From Candidatus Segatella papionis (GTDB lineage: Bacteria; Bacteroidota; Bacteroidia; Bacteroidales; Bacteroidaceae): a stretch of 30,412 nucleotides of DNA. Position numbers and translations under genes: made by a program. Below, one piece after another: positions 16,034 to 23,062 of this stretch. The notes beneath the pieces are model-generated. The model ran no database searches, was not told where the DNA came from, and was given only the letters and a program-made list of their open reading frames with translations. Each line of letters starts with the position of its first letter. Position 1 is the stretch's first letter. The DNA lies in assembly GCA_002297965.1 (NCBI GenBank), contig DBLF01000081.1, forward strand, positions 1 through 30,412, written 5' to 3'.

Positions 16034-16705
16034 CTAGATTTCAAATGTAACATTGAATGTGCCACCCAGTCGTGAACCACCTTGTTTACCGAAGCCTGGT
16101 ACGTAGTATGTATTGCCCAAGTCTCCATCTTTGTGTTTTATGCGGCGCTTGTAACGGAAGCTCCATCCTATTCTTACGGGACCCCATATTTTGGCATCTA
16201 CACCAAAAACACCTTCCAGCCAATGACAGTTGGCTGATACACTTTCGGCTCCGTATGGCGATTCGCCTCCCCAAACTGGATCCTTTATTGGGGGCGAAGA
16301 CACATCATACTTGAATGAGGTGAAGCCATATCTGAATCCTCCGAACAGACGGTAGTCGTCATGCTTGTTCTTGAGTAGGTTCCAGTCTATGCCAATGCGA
16401 CCGTATGGAGCATTCGTCTTGTATCTTATCTTGGTACTTTCGTCACTGGCGTCAGCCTTGCCGTATCCCAATTCGATGATAGGATAGTATTTGTCCTTCA
16501 GATTCACACGAAACGAAGCTTCGTATTGTCCATAATCACTTACCATCAACTGTACAGGACCGATGACATCAAATCCTACAGCCATGCCTCTTAGCAAAGG
16601 AATTGTGTCTGGCTCTATGGTGGCTATCTTCTTCTGCTGTGCAAAGGCTGTCAAGTTAATCGCGATTGCCAAAATAAATATAGAAATGCGCTTTAGATGC
16701 ATCAT
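16034..16705 (-). CDS. DUF6048 family exported protein (probable outer-membrane beta barrel)
   Basis: A 223-residue protein with a cleavable signal peptide (MHLKRISIFILAIAINLTAFAQ). The rest alternates in amphipathic strands rich in aromatic residues and glycine (YPIIELGYGKADA, YGRIGIDWNLLK, YRLFGGFRYGFTSF, VRIGWSFRYKRRI) and ends RLGGTFNVTFEI, a plausible outer-membrane C-terminal strand. I recall this as DUF6048, which in Bacteroidales accompanies DUF6452. The start (ATG 16705 or 16702) lies inside the upstream DUF6452 gene, giving a 50-nt overlap; the signal peptide makes a later start unlikely. Function unknown. Confidence 0.78.
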   Translation of the reverse strand: MMHLKRISIFILAIAINLTAFAQQKKIATIEPDTIPLLRGMAVGFDVIGPVQLMVSDYGQYEASFRVNLKDKYYPIIELGYGKADASDESTKIRYKTNAPYGRIGIDWNLLKNKHDDYRLFGGFRYGFTSFKYDVSSPPIKDPVWGGESPYGAESVSANCHWLEGVFGVDAKIWGPVRIGWSFRYKRRIKHKDGDLGNTYYVPGFGKQGGSRLGGTFNVTFEI

Positions 16706-17138
16706 AATTTACTTCTTTATGGTTGATGACTATCGAGTCGATGTAGTTGTGTGTGGTCTTTACTTCCATGATGGTGTGGAAATATGAAGCTCCACAATCC
16801 ACAGACTCGAAATGCGAATAATTCTCCTTCTTCACGGTCACGGTGTCTTTCCACACTTGGTGATACTTATTGCGAATCTCGAAGTAGAACACGTCTTCTG
16901 GTTGATGGTAACTCATCGGCAGGATGAAGCTATCCACTTTCACGTCCTTGTTGATGAGTACGCTGTCTGTTCCCTCTTGCTTAGTGGTAGAAATGGATAG
17001 CGTGTCATTGAGTGTCGTCACATTGCCCATCAATTTGTACTTGGTGTAAGTGGTGTTGTTGAGTGGGCAATCGAGGCTTGTGCAACTCGCTATCATCAGT
17101 GCTATCACAAGGAAGACTGCTGGTATTATTTTCCGCAT
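16656..17138 (-). CDS. DUF6452 family lipoprotein
   Basis: A 160-residue protein with a lipoprotein signal (MRKIIPAVFLVIALMIASC, lipobox IASC). The mature part is beta-rich: CPLNNTTYTKYKL, DTLSISTTKQEGTDSVLIN, a long VFYFEIRNKYHQVWKDTVTV stretch, SHFESVDCGASYFHTI and a C-terminal HFYIYF. I recall the family as DUF6452. It starts 13 nt inside the end of the glycosyltransferase gene and its own end overlaps DUF6048 by 50 nt, so the three are translationally linked. A role with the DUF6048 barrel in the outer membrane is likely but unproven. Confidence 0.78.
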   Translation of the reverse strand: MRKIIPAVFLVIALMIASCTSLDCPLNNTTYTKYKLMGNVTTLNDTLSISTTKQEGTDSVLINKDVKVDSFILPMSYHQPEDVFYFEIRNKYHQVWKDTVTVKKENYSHFESVDCGASYFHTIMEVKTTHNYIDSIVINHKEVNYDASKAHFYIYFGNRD

Positions 17139-18097
17139 CTTATTTCCTTTTCTATTTGGTAATCATTACGGTTAGGATTCTGTCGGCTGATGAGGTCACC
17201 CAAAAATCCTGCCAGGAAGAACTGACTGCCTAACACCATCGCAATGAGGGCGATGTAGAAGTACGGTGAGTCAGTAATGAGGTGACCATAGATGCCATTG
17301 TGTAAGTCTATAGCCTTGTCGATGCCCAGGCCGATAAGCGAAAGGAAGGCGATGAAGAATACCACGCTGCCCAAGAATCCGAACACGTGCATTGGCTTCT
17401 TGCCAAAATTGCTTAGGAACCAAAGGGTCATCAGGTCGAGATAACCGTTTACAAAACGATTCCAGCCCATAAACTTAGATTTGCCAAACTTGCGTGCTTG
17501 GTGGTGTACTGGCTTTTCGCCAATTTTTGCAAAGCCAGCGTTCTTGGCAAGATATGGTATATAGCGGTGCATCTCGCCATACACCTCGATGTTCTTGACC
17601 ACATCCTTGCGGTAAGCCTTCAACCCACAGTTGAAGTCGTGTAAGTTGTGGATGCCGCTCACCTTGCGGGCTGTAGCGTTAAAGAGCTTGGTTGGGATGG
17701 TTTTGCTCAATGGGTCGCCCTGCTTGCGGTTCTGCTTGTAACCAGAAACAAGGTCATAACCTTCCTTGGTAATCATCTGGTAAAGCCCTGGTATTTCGTC
17801 AGGAGAATCTTGCAGGTCGGCATCCATCGTAATGACGACATCGCCTTGTGCTTCCTTGAAACCACAATAGAGTGCTGGGCTCTTGCCGTAGTTTCGGCGG
17901 AATTTAATGCCTTTTACCTGCTCATTTTTCTCGGCAAGTTCTTCTATGACGTTCCATGAACGGTCGGTTGAACCGTCGTTCACGAAGATGACTTCGTATG
18001 TGAAGTCGTTGGCATCCATCACACGCTTAATCCATGCGTAAAGTTCTGGCAACGACTCTTCCTCATTGAAGAGAGGAACGATTACAGAAATATCCAT
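17126..18097 (-). CDS. GT2 family glycosyltransferase (polyprenyl-phosphate type)
   Basis: A 323-residue enzyme of the DPM1/GtrB layout. The GT-A domain occupies about 1-230 with VIVPLFNEEESLPEL, the nucleotide-sugar site FVNDGSTDRSW (38-48), the metal site MDADLQDSPDEIP (91-103) and HDFNCGLKAYR. Two C-terminal membrane helices follow (about 243-262 and 283-305). Such enzymes move a sugar from a nucleotide donor to polyprenyl phosphate at the inner membrane for envelope glycans. The donor cannot be told. It lies 63 nt downstream of the DUF4199 gene; linkage with DUF4199 is common in Bacteroidales as I recall. Confidence 0.93.
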   Translation of the reverse strand: MDISVIVPLFNEEESLPELYAWIKRVMDANDFTYEVIFVNDGSTDRSWNVIEELAEKNEQVKGIKFRRNYGKSPALYCGFKEAQGDVVITMDADLQDSPDEIPGLYQMITKEGYDLVSGYKQNRKQGDPLSKTIPTKLFNATARKVSGIHNLHDFNCGLKAYRKDVVKNIEVYGEMHRYIPYLAKNAGFAKIGEKPVHHQARKFGKSKFMGWNRFVNGYLDLMTLWFLSNFGKKPMHVFGFLGSVVFFIAFLSLIGLGIDKAIDLHNGIYGHLITDSPYFYIALIAMVLGSQFFLAGFLGDLISRQNPNRNDYQIEKEIRCGK

Positions 18098-18160
18098 TTT
18101 TCTTTATTTGATGTTTTGAGTTTCTAAATTTTGTGTTTTGTCTTCGTCTAATCCGATAGT

Positions 18161-18781
18161 TTATTGCTGAATAGACTGCTGTTGCAGATTCTTCTTGGCA
18201 AAGATGGCTGCAAGAATAGGACTAAGTATCGCACCTGCTATCAAATCGGTAATCATGAACATTGATGCCCAAGCGATAGGCTTCATCATTGTGAGGGCAT
18301 CGAGGAGAGTCTTCGACTCCTGTGCCGTGAGCTGGTAAGCTTGCGCTACCATCTGATAGTTTGCCTGGAGTTGGTTCATAAACATTCCTGTGTTCATAAA
18401 TCTAAACCAAAGATACTGCACGATGGTGAGTAGCAGTGTGGCATAAAAGAATGTCTGGAGACAATAGTAGAACCCATGTCGGAAGGAAATATGCCCTTCT
18501 CTCACATTGTCGCGGAATGCTTTCAGACGCTTTGCCACCACGAATGGGGTAGAGATGATGAGCAGGTTGGAGATGAGTCCCAGCATTTGGTAGCTAGGGT
18601 CGGCAGCCAACATTGTACAGACGAAACTGGCAATCCATACGATACCTAGGATTGCGCCGTCTTGGCGAGCGAAAGCCTTGGTTTGCTTGATTTTCCCCAG
18701 GTCGATGATGACGGTCTTCACTCTTTGGAATTGTTTGTCTGATTTTTTTTCTTCTTGATTCTCTTTATTTTCAGTATTCAT
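18161..18781 (-). CDS. DUF4199 family membrane protein
   Basis: A 206-residue protein with a charged, Glu/Lys/Gln-rich cytoplasmic N-terminus (about 1-37) and four hydrophobic segments at about 43-60, 66-84, 106-125 and 168-195. The family pattern is visible as GAILGIVWIASF, ISFRHGFYYCLQTFFYA, a periplasmic Gln/Ala-rich helix and ITDLIAGAILSPILAAIFAK near the end. DUF4199 has no established function and usually neighbours a GT2 glycosyltransferase, as here. It heads the long minus-strand run ending at 8908, with a -7 box 61 nt before its ATG. Confidence 0.85.
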   Translation of the reverse strand: MNTENKENQEEKKSDKQFQRVKTVIIDLGKIKQTKAFARQDGAILGIVWIASFVCTMLAADPSYQMLGLISNLLIISTPFVVAKRLKAFRDNVREGHISFRHGFYYCLQTFFYATLLLTIVQYLWFRFMNTGMFMNQLQANYQMVAQAYQLTAQESKTLLDALTMMKPIAWASMFMITDLIAGAILSPILAAIFAKKNLQQQSIQQ

Positions 18782-18841
18782 TGTTATATTGTATTTTCAG
18801 TTTGATGTGGATAATCATTTCATATTCACTTTATCATTCTG

Positions 18842-18849
18842 CAAAAATA
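18842..18849 (-). promoter_or_regulatory. -7 box upstream of the DUF4199 gene
   Basis: On the minus strand TATTTTTG matches TAnnTTTG, 61 nt before the ATG at 18781. No exact TTTG -33 is seen at 19-21 nt. Confidence 0.55.
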
Positions 18850-18951
18850 CAACTTTTTTATTATATAAGGTGTATAGGGGAAGAATATTTATATATAATT
18901 AAAGATAATAAGGAGGTGTCTAAGGAAAAATAGCTAAAGATTTATAAAACG

Positions 18952-18986
18952 AAAAAGGAACTTCCCTTGTGGGAAAGTTCCTTTTT
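18952..18986 (-). terminator. Terminator of the SRP RNA-tRNA-Thr transcript
   Basis: AAAAAGGAACTT (18952-18963) pairs with AAGTTCCTTTTT (18975-18986), with further CCC/GGG pairing inside. It starts 1 nt after the tRNA 3' end on the minus strand and ends in a T run. Confidence 0.92.
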
Positions 18987-18987
18987 G

Positions 18988-19061
18988 AGCCTCTTGTCGG
19001 ATTCGAACCAACGACCCCGAGATTACAAATCACGTGCTCTGGCCAACTGAGCTAAAGAGGC
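18988..19061 (-). tRNA. tRNA-Thr (anticodon UGU)
   Basis: The minus strand folds as a full cloverleaf: acceptor GCCTCTT/AAGAGGC, D arm GCTC/GAGC, anticodon stem CGTGA/TCTCG around loop TTTGTAA (anticodon TGT), T arm GTTGG/CCGAC around TTCGAAT. Discriminator base U; CCA is not encoded. The anticodon stem has a U29-U41 mismatch. It lies 4 nt after the SRP RNA and immediately before the terminator. Confidence 0.96.
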
Positions 19062-19065
19062 GGGT

Positions 19066-19161
19066 GGACAAGCGATTCATATCGCACCGCTACAACCAAG
19101 TACCCTTGCTATGTTCCCATCCTGGGGGATTCCGAGGGAGCTGGTCGTATGAGACTTGTCC
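19066..19161 (-). ncRNA. ffs: Signal recognition particle RNA (4.5S-like, small bacterial type)
   Basis: On the minus strand about 96 nt begin GGACAAG and end CTTGTCC, closing one long hairpin. The apical part reads CCAGG-ATG-GGAA-CAT-AGCAA-GGG, that is, a GGAA tetraloop on a 3-bp stem with the symmetric internal loop CAGG/AGCA that binds the Ffh M domain, the same arrangement as in E. coli 4.5S RNA. It guides co-translational membrane targeting with Ffh. The exact ends are set by the closing stem; a short 5' leader from about 19200 is expected. Confidence 0.94.
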
Positions 19162-19205
19162 GTCTCAAAGTTTGCTTCGTAAAGCGTATTGCTTTTAAGC
19201 GGGTG

Positions 19206-19237
19206 CAAAGGTACTACTTTCCTTTGAACCCGCCAAA
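19206..19237 (-). promoter_or_regulatory. Promoter of the SRP RNA-tRNA-Thr transcript
   Basis: On the minus strand TTTG (19237-19234) and TACCTTTG (19213-19206) are exactly 20 nt apart, an excellent -33/-7 pair. Predicted start about 19202. Confidence 0.87.
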
Positions 19238-19331
19238 TGTTTTGCCAAGAATCTTTGTTTCTTTAACTTCTGTTAAGAGAAAGACGTGAAAAACATTTGA
19301 ATTCTTCACTCTTCACACTTCGTTCTTCACT

Positions 19332-21914
19332 TTAAAAGTCCACGACCGTGATGCCTGCTCCACCGAATTGCACGTGCTCGTCGGCGTAATGGGTAACGTT
19401 TGGCACGCTGCTCAGATACTGTCTGATGAGCTGACGGAGAATGCCATTTCCCTTTCCATGAAGGATTCTTACACGAGGCATTCCCACCAAGATGGCATCG
19501 TCGATGAAGTATTGGACGGCGTTCAAGGCTTCGTCGCCCCTCATGCCACGCACATCCAAGTCTTGATGGAAGTTGGTCTTGTGGGCATCGATGGTCTTGC
19601 GAGTTTCTCGGCTGATGCCGTATGAAGCCAAGTTCTCCTTGCGCTCTTCGGTCTTGTCGAGGGTCTCGGTTGAAGGGGTAGCGTGCTCCAAGCGGTTGAG
19701 TCGCATCTTGGTTCTCATGCCTCCGAATACGGCTGTGGCTGTATCGCCCGTAATGCTTTCTACCTTACCGACAGTCGTCAATCCCTTGATGCGAACGGTG
19801 TCGCCAGCCTTGATTTCACGGTTGCTGTCTGTCTGCGTCTTGTTCTGGGCATTGCGCAGAGCTGCTGCGGCTTTCTCTTGGTTCTCCTTCTTCTCAGCCT
19901 GTCGCTTGGCATGGCGTTCCTTGCGTTGCTGAATCTGGGCTATCTTGCGAGCTATCTTGTCGTCGGCATCCTTGGTGTCGATTTCCTGTACCTCCTGCTT
20001 GAAGGCATCCAGCTCCTGACGGATACGGCGAGTCTCCTCCTTCTCCGCCTGGCTCTCACGAATCTCTCGGATGGCGTTCTCTATCTTCTTATTGCTCTCC
20101 TTCAAGAGTTCGGCAGCTTCTTCCTTCGCTTTTTGGAGGATAGCCTTGCGGCTGCGCTCGATGTCCTCGATGTCGCTCTCATACTTGGAGATGGTCTTCT
20201 CCATATCCTTCTCACGCTGGTGGATGTTTTGGCGCTTGTTCTCCCAGTATCGCTTGTCTCGCACGATGTCTTGCAGATACTTGTCGCTCTGGATATATTC
20301 CGAGCCCACGATATCCGAAGCCTCCTTGATGACTTCCTCTGGCAATCCTATCTTTCTTGCTATCTCAATGGCGAATGAGGAACCAGGGCGACCGATGGCT
20401 AGCTGGAAGAGAGCCTTCATCTCGTGGCGGTCGTAGAGCATGGCTCCATTCACTACTCCCTCATGACTATCCGCAAAGTGCTTCAGGTTCTGGTAGTGGG
20501 TGGTGATGACACCGTATGCTCCTTGTTTGCAGAACTTGTCGAGTACGGCCTCGGCGATGGCTCCACCGATGCCAGGTTCGGTACCTGTACCAAACTCATC
20601 TATCAGGATGATGGTGTCGCTGTTGGCTTGCTTCATCATGTTCTTCATGTTCAGCAGATGGGAAGAGTAGGTACTCAAGTCGTTCTCCAAGCTCTGTTCA
20701 TCGCCGATGTCGATCATGATGTTCTTGAAGACGCCTGTCTTCGAACGTTCGCTCACAGGGATGCTCAGTCCGCACTGCAGCATATACTGGAGCAGTCCTA
20801 CGGTCTTCAAGCATACAGACTTACCTCCGGCATTAGGACCGGAAATAATCAGGATGCGCTTCTCCTGTGTGAGGATGATGTCGAGCGGAACCACTTTCTC
20901 GTTTTTCTTCTGCAAGGACTGCTGAAGTAATGGGTGGATGGCACGAATCCAGTCGATGTGAGGATGGTCTTCCACCTCTGGCTCTATCGCCTTGAAGGTA
21001 TCGGCGAGTTTTTGTTTCGCCTGTATCAAGTCGATTTTCGCCAAGAATCGGTAGCTGTCGAGAATTTCCTTGGAGAAAGGACGTACCTTGTTGGTGAAGT
21101 CAGTGAGGATGCGAATAATCTCCTTGCGTTCCTCGCCCTCCAACTCACGCACACGATTGTTGGCTTCCACCACCTCGGTAGGTTCGATGAAGACGGTCTT
21201 TCCTGTGGCACTCTCATCGTGTACGATACCCTTGATTTTCTTCTTGAGGGTAGGGATAACTGGAATCACCAATCTTCCATCACGTAGGGCAGGAGTAACG
21301 TCCTTTTCTACGACACCCTCGCTCTGTGCCGAGCGCAATATACTATATAAGGTACGCGAGATGCTTCCCTCGGTTTTTGCCAGTTCTCGGCGAATCTGGA
21401 GCAGTTCGGGGGTGGCGTTGTCACGAATCTTACCAAACTTGTCGAGTATCTGGTCGATGCGCTGGATGAGTTGTGGGAAGGTTACGATGTCTTGCGATAG
21501 GCGATGAAGGGCAGGGTAGGGGTATTTCTTCTCCCTTCTCCAACCGTCCTCTTGCTCGGCGTGGGCATCGTCCTCGTCGCTGTGGTTCAATATCTTCACC
21601 ATGCCGGCGATGGTAGAGAGCGAACGTCTCAAGTCGAAAAGCTCGTCTTCCTCCAAGTGGGTGTTTTCCACTCGTATGCGTACGATGCTTTCCCTTACGT
21701 CATAGAAATATTGCAGGGGGAAGTCTTCGACCTCCTCCATCAGACGGCGGAACTCACGCACCTGCATGAGCCATTCGTTCACCTGTTCGGCGTCGTCGCT
21801 GAAAGCCATCTTATCCACTTGTTCCTTGCCAAGTGGAGAGAGGCATCTTTCGCGCAACATCTTGCGGATTTCGTTGAATCCTATCTTGTTTTCAAAATTA
21901 TCTGGATAAATCAT
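19332..21914 (-). CDS. mutS2: Endonuclease MutS2
   Basis: An 860-residue MutS2 with the whole architecture: clamp/lever helices (about 1-330), ABC ATPase with Walker A GPNAGGKSVCLKT and Walker B TIILIDEFGTGTEP plus TTHYQNLKHFA, a long Glu/Lys-rich coiled coil (about 510-690), a KOW-like strand segment (KAGDTVRIKGLTTVGKV in outline), and a C-terminal Smr nuclease domain with LDVRGMRGDEAL and the RILHGKGNGILRQ loop. MutS2 suppresses recombination or acts in rescue of collided ribosomes. The frame is open to 21944, but that start is TTG; the ATG at 21914 begins MIYPDNFENKIGF, the conserved family start. The promoter lies so close that the mRNA would be almost leaderless. Confidence 0.95.
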   Translation of the reverse strand: MIYPDNFENKIGFNEIRKMLRERCLSPLGKEQVDKMAFSDDAEQVNEWLMQVREFRRLMEEVEDFPLQYFYDVRESIVRIRVENTHLEEDELFDLRRSLSTIAGMVKILNHSDEDDAHAEQEDGWRREKKYPYPALHRLSQDIVTFPQLIQRIDQILDKFGKIRDNATPELLQIRRELAKTEGSISRTLYSILRSAQSEGVVEKDVTPALRDGRLVIPVIPTLKKKIKGIVHDESATGKTVFIEPTEVVEANNRVRELEGEERKEIIRILTDFTNKVRPFSKEILDSYRFLAKIDLIQAKQKLADTFKAIEPEVEDHPHIDWIRAIHPLLQQSLQKKNEKVVPLDIILTQEKRILIISGPNAGGKSVCLKTVGLLQYMLQCGLSIPVSERSKTGVFKNIMIDIGDEQSLENDLSTYSSHLLNMKNMMKQANSDTIILIDEFGTGTEPGIGGAIAEAVLDKFCKQGAYGVITTHYQNLKHFADSHEGVVNGAMLYDRHEMKALFQLAIGRPGSSFAIEIARKIGLPEEVIKEASDIVGSEYIQSDKYLQDIVRDKRYWENKRQNIHQREKDMEKTISKYESDIEDIERSRKAILQKAKEEAAELLKESNKKIENAIREIRESQAEKEETRRIRQELDAFKQEVQEIDTKDADDKIARKIAQIQQRKERHAKRQAEKKENQEKAAAALRNAQNKTQTDSNREIKAGDTVRIKGLTTVGKVESITGDTATAVFGGMRTKMRLNRLEHATPSTETLDKTEERKENLASYGISRETRKTIDAHKTNFHQDLDVRGMRGDEALNAVQYFIDDAILVGMPRVRILHGKGNGILRQLIRQYLSSVPNVTHYADEHVQFGGAGITVVDF

Positions 21915-21919
21915 GGGTG

Positions 21920-21950
21920 CAAAGTTACAACAAATCGAAGACAATGCAAA
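21920..21950 (-). promoter_or_regulatory. Promoter of mutS2
   Basis: On the minus strand TTTG (21950-21947), 19 nt, then TAACTTTG (21927-21920). The -7 box ends only 5 nt before the ATG at 21914. Confidence 0.75.
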
Positions 21951-21968
21951 ATAAATCGAGATTTATTT

Positions 21969-22523
21969 TCATTGTTGGGTGCAGAGCAACTTATTCCAAA
22001 CCGCTCCCAGAAATGCCGCTCCACCAAAGTGCCAAGCCTTTAGTTGGGGAATCCTGTCGTAGGAAATACCTCCTAGGGCGATTACTTTATTGTCGATAAT
22101 GCCTTCTTGTGCAGCCTTTGCAAGCTTTTCATCGGTAAAAGCATGCTGGTATCCTTGTTTGGAGATACTGTCGAAGATGGGGCTGAGGAAAACATAGTCG
22201 AAGCTGTCTTTGTTCTCGATGATCTCTTCTAGGCTGTGGCAAGAGCGTGAGATGCTTCCAGAAAATCCTTTGGGAATCTGATGATTCCTGCGATTGAGAT
22301 GAATGCCGTGGAGATGGTATTTCTCGCAGAGCTCGAAGTGGTCGTGTACGACGATTCTCGAATACCATTTCGGGTTAAGCTGCTGTAGCAGTCGTTCGCA
22401 ATCCTCTGTGCTGGAATTTGGCTTGCGAAGATGCAGTAAGTCGATGCCTGCCTCGAAGAATTGTTCGATGTAAGTGGCCTCGTTCGTGATGAACTCAGGC
22501 ATTGTGATAACTATCCATTTCAT
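21969..22523 (-). CDS. Thiamine phosphate synthase-like (ThiE/TenI family) protein
   Basis: A 184-residue TIM-barrel protein, shorter than ThiE (about 210). Visible family segments are WIVITMPEF, IDLLHLRKPNSS near 29-40, VVHDHFELCEKYHLHGIHLN, YVFLSPIFDSISKQGYQ (compare GPIFPTxTK of ThiE) and VIALGGISYDRIPQLKAWHFGGAAFLG. ThiE joins HMP-pyrophosphate and thiazole phosphate; TenI relatives act on the thiazole. The altered phosphate-site residues leave open which it is. An in-frame TTG at 22544 lies in the promoter, so the ATG at 22523 is the start. Its stop is 54 nt before the mutS2 ATG. thiD lies 5 kb away. Confidence 0.8.
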   Translation of the reverse strand: MKWIVITMPEFITNEATYIEQFFEAGIDLLHLRKPNSSTEDCERLLQQLNPKWYSRIVVHDHFELCEKYHLHGIHLNRRNHQIPKGFSGSISRSCHSLEEIIENKDSFDYVFLSPIFDSISKQGYQHAFTDEKLAKAAQEGIIDNKVIALGGISYDRIPQLKAWHFGGAAFLGAVWNKLLCTQQ

Positions 22524-22541
22524 TTTTTTCGTATTTTCCTG

Positions 22542-22549
22542 CAAAAGTA
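22542..22549 (-). promoter_or_regulatory. -7 box of the ThiE-like gene
   Basis: The minus strand reads TACTTTTG, matching TAnnTTTG, 18 nt before the ATG at 22523. No TPP riboswitch fits in this short leader. Confidence 0.6.
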
Positions 22550-22566
22550 CAACTTCTTATGTATGG

Positions 22567-22584
22567 AAACGGTAGTTTTGCGTT
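22567..22584 (+). promoter_or_regulatory. Operator-like motif upstream of the kinase, copy 1
   Basis: AAACGGTAGTTTTGCGTT shares 16 of 18 positions with the copy at 25244-25261. The AAAC-N4-GTTT part is a small dyad, as expected of a dimeric regulator site. It lies about 80 nt before the kinase start codon. Confidence 0.4.
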
Positions 22585-22635
22585 AAATAAACTCAAAAGG
22601 CTTGAAATTGTAAATGAAAATTAGAAAAATAGTCG

Positions 22636-22643
22636 TATTTTTG
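22636..22643 (+). promoter_or_regulatory. -7 box for the histidine kinase gene
   Basis: TATTTTTG matches TAnnTTTG and lies 20 nt before the ATG at 22664. No exact -33 TTTG at standard spacing. Confidence 0.55.
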
Positions 22644-22663
22644 AACACTCAAACTATACATCT

Positions 22664-23062
22664 ATGAATAAATATCTATTATTAATATCATGTGTGCTCT
22701 TTCTTTTTTCTTGTAATGATAAAAGCAAGGAGGCTGACAGTGACCCAGTTTATCCTCTGTTGGAAAAGGTGGCCGAACTAAATGTTGGTGGTGAAAAGTC
22801 TGCTGCAATACAGCTTGCAGATAGTGCTTTGGCTCTAAATCCCGCAGATACCACAAGATGCTGGTTGCTCAGTGAGAAGACTGTGGCATTGACCGATATG
22901 GGAAGAATGGGGGAAGCTATCCATGTGGGACATCAAACCATACGCCTCGCTGAACAGCTGGAGGATGTGGAGGCGACACTTAATATGCGAGTGCCATGGG
23001 CATCGCCTATCGTCGCCTTGGAAAGTTGGATTCCGCTCTCGTCGAGTATCAAAAGGGAATAG
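22664..23062 (+). CDS. N-terminal fragment of a frameshifted lipoprotein/TPR histidine kinase
   Basis: This open frame of 132 residues begins with a lipoprotein-type signal (MNKYLLLISCVLFLFSC) and continues as TPR-like helices (EKSAAIQLADSALALNPADT, MGRMGEAIHVGHQTIRLAEQ, LEDVEATLNMR). After about residue 109 (nt 22990) the sequence stops resembling TPR (VPWASPIVALESWIPL) and ends at 23062, while the TPR pattern resumes in another frame at 22996. The two frames overlap by 67 nt. I read this as the first part of one ancestral gene of about 604 codons ending at 24477, broken by a one-base loss (or a two-base gain) between 22984 and 22998. A sequencing error, true mutation or programmed frameshift cannot be separated here. 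Confidence 0.75.
   Translation: MNKYLLLISCVLFLFSCNDKSKEADSDPVYPLLEKVAELNVGGEKSAAIQLADSALALNPADTTRCWLLSEKTVALTDMGRMGEAIHVGHQTIRLAEQLEDVEATLNMRVPWASPIVALESWIPLSSSIKRE

Noticed and set aside
19683..20378. 231-codon plus-strand open frame inside mutS2
   Set aside because: It is antisense to the mutS2 coiled coil; the Leu-rich sequence is the complement of Glu/Lys/Arg codons and has no start signals.
22981..22998. Programmed ribosomal frameshift site in the kinase gene
   Set aside because: No slippery heptamer or strong downstream stem is visible; a simple indel or sequencing error is more likely, although not excluded.
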